Under the pieces are notes generated by a model, which was not told the origin of the DNA, made no database searches, and saw nothing but the letters and a program-made list of their open reading frames with translations. Positions 63,153-64,000 of a DNA stretch of 64,000 bases are shown here, one piece after another. The stretch is from Hyphomonadaceae bacterium (lineage in GTDB: Bacteria; Pseudomonadota; Alphaproteobacteria; Caulobacterales; Hyphomonadaceae), in assembly GCA_016714495.1 (NCBI GenBank), contig JADKDU010000005.1:260928-324927 (forward strand), read 5' to 3'. Position 1 is the stretch's first letter. Each line of letters begins with the position of its first letter. A program made the position numbers and the translations under genes.

Positions 63153-64000
63153 CATTCTCGCTCTGATTGCTCGCTAGCTCGCCCGAACTGCCTAAACCGG
63201 ACAAACCTGAGTCTAATAAGCTGGAACGACCGCGATAATAGGGGCGGTCCGCAGCAAACTCGGCTCTCGTCAGCCACGTCTCCCAGGTTTTGGAGGCCAA
63301 CACTCCGCTTTCCGCCCATACTCTCAGCCGAAACCTGCGCGAGGGAAACGTATACAACCTTAACTCGTCTACTGGGGGGGAAACTCCCGTCACCCGTGCA
63401 ATTTCATGCACGCCAAGCAAAGGCTGCACCTGGCGCGCCTCGATCACTTCGTCGGCCTCCTCCGCTGTCAAACCGAACCAGGCCCTCAGCGTCTCGCGCG
63501 ACGCAGTGTTGATGTTGGAGAGCGAGAACATCAACGCCGACGTCGCAGTCTGGCCAACTCGCCGTCGCGCCGCAGGCGTCAGCCTCTCCTTCCAGCCAAT
63601 CACGCCCCAGACTTCGGCGACCTCGGAAAGAGATCTATTTGGCGGGGGCGGCAAGCCGGCCTGCCTGTATTCGGGCGTTTCAGCACCATTTAGACGCCTG
63701 AGGTCATCCTGGTCCACAAAATCGGCGAGGGCTCCGGCCAGCTCCCGTGCGTCTCCCTCAGGCACACCGAGCGACTGCACATACCGCGAGATCGCGGATT
63801 CATCGATGGTGTTGAGGTCGAACATCCCCGCGTCGTCCTGGATACTCACCACCACAGTCATGTCGGTCGGCGCGGCAGGCGGCAGACGATAAGGCTGGCC
63901 GTCAAAGCGGATCCAGGTTTCAGCAGGCCTGTCGTTCTCGCTCTCATTGGGGTCGTCGACGCCAACGTTAGAGAAGCCGAACTCCTCGGCGCGCGAGATG
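63103..64000 (-). CDS. gspK: type II secretion minor pseudopilin GspK (partial)
   Basis: The N-terminus lies beyond the window. The visible ~298 residues carry the GspK core: DDAGMFDLNTIDESAISRYV, then ALADFVDQDDLRRLNGAETP, and the helix-rich domain SLSEVAEVWGVIGW with INTASRETLRAWFGLTAEEA. GspK caps the pseudopilus with GspI and GspJ. Its end overlaps gspL, so the operon K-L-M-C-D is read continuously from the right edge. Confidence 0.92.
   Translation of the reverse strand, partial: ISRAEEFGFSNVGVDDPNESENDRPAETWIRFDGQPYRLPPAAPTDMTVVVSIQDDAGMFDLNTIDESAISRYVQSLGVPEGDARELAGALADFVDQDDLRRLNGAETPEYRQAGLPPPPNRSLSEVAEVWGVIGWKERLTPAARRRVGQTATSALMFSLSNINTASRETLRAWFGLTAEEADEVIEARQVQPLLGVHEIARVTGVSPPVDELRLYTFPSRRFRLRVWAESGVLASKTWETWLTRAEFAADRPYYRGRSSLLDSGLSGLGSSGELASNQSENDGKLENLPQAGRLSAR

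Noticed and set aside
1..64000. tRNA, rRNA, CRISPR arrays, phage attachment sites
   Set aside because: No tRNA-like T-loop and acceptor pairing, no rRNA sequence and no regularly spaced repeats were seen by eye. A covariance-model scan would settle tRNA and small RNA absence.

Overview
The window looks like the chromosome of a GC-rich alphaproteobacterium. Pointers are the ruvC-ruvA pair with an ATGA overlap, HisKA_2-type histidine kinases, a lipopolysaccharide/exopolysaccharide locus with KDO, rhamnose and heptose sugar genes, and a type II secretion (T2SS) operon. A Caulobacterales/Hyphomonadaceae-like host is plausible, but that is inference; no rRNA or other strong phylogenetic marker is present.

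Layout. 0-5.4 kb is ordinary housekeeping: ruvC-ruvA, a Tat-exported protein, an iron-type alcohol dehydrogenase, a YcgN-type cysteine-cluster protein, a GNAT acetyltransferase and two hypotheticals. 5.4-18.6 kb is a glycan locus: a sugar aminotransferase, kdsD-kdsB-histidine phosphatase, a minus-strand run manC-fsa-GT2-epimerase, a fused O-antigen ligase/acyltransferase, a frameshifted purU and a glycosyltransferase. 18.7-28.2 kb is a plus-strand cluster: GT4, a DprE1-like FAD oxidase, a DprE2-like reductase, a HAD-UbiA fusion, GtrA, then (after a truncated acyltransferase and an IS3 remnant) a GT-C membrane glycosyltransferase, a methyltransferase and an LPG-synthase-like membrane protein. 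Its core matches the gene set that mycobacteria use to make polyprenyl-phospho-arabinose.

28.2-39.1 kb is an accessory stretch: a Na+/H+ antiporter, two orphan histidine kinases, a flavodoxin-fold oxidoreductase, a lipoprotein, small proteins, one intact and one broken Crp/Fnr regulator, a transporter fragment, and two direct copies of a ~225-bp repeat. It ends in an IS481-type element that abuts a beheaded GT4 gene. 39.1-49.3 kb returns to glycan genes: a GT2 with a ten-G tract just after its start, rfbC, a heptose nucleotidyltransferase/phosphatase fusion with a frameshift, rfbB-rfbD-rfbA, and a Wzm/Wzt-type ABC exporter.

49.3-64 kb is decayed genes, a methyltransferase and a T2SS operon (gspK-L-M-C-D ... 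E-F-I). It is interrupted by an IS1182-type element and by a gene for a secreted, Thr/Ala/Val-rich protein with its own terminator. Together the genes make nucleotide-activated sugars, assemble and modify a surface polysaccharide, export it, and secrete proteins through the outer membrane.

A recurring feature is gene damage: single-base frameshifts in purU, the heptose fusion, the secreted protein (two) and the IS1182 transposase (two), and in-frame stops in a Crp-family gene, the IS481 transposase and an exported protein. Most indels lie at short homopolymers, so consensus error competes with real decay.
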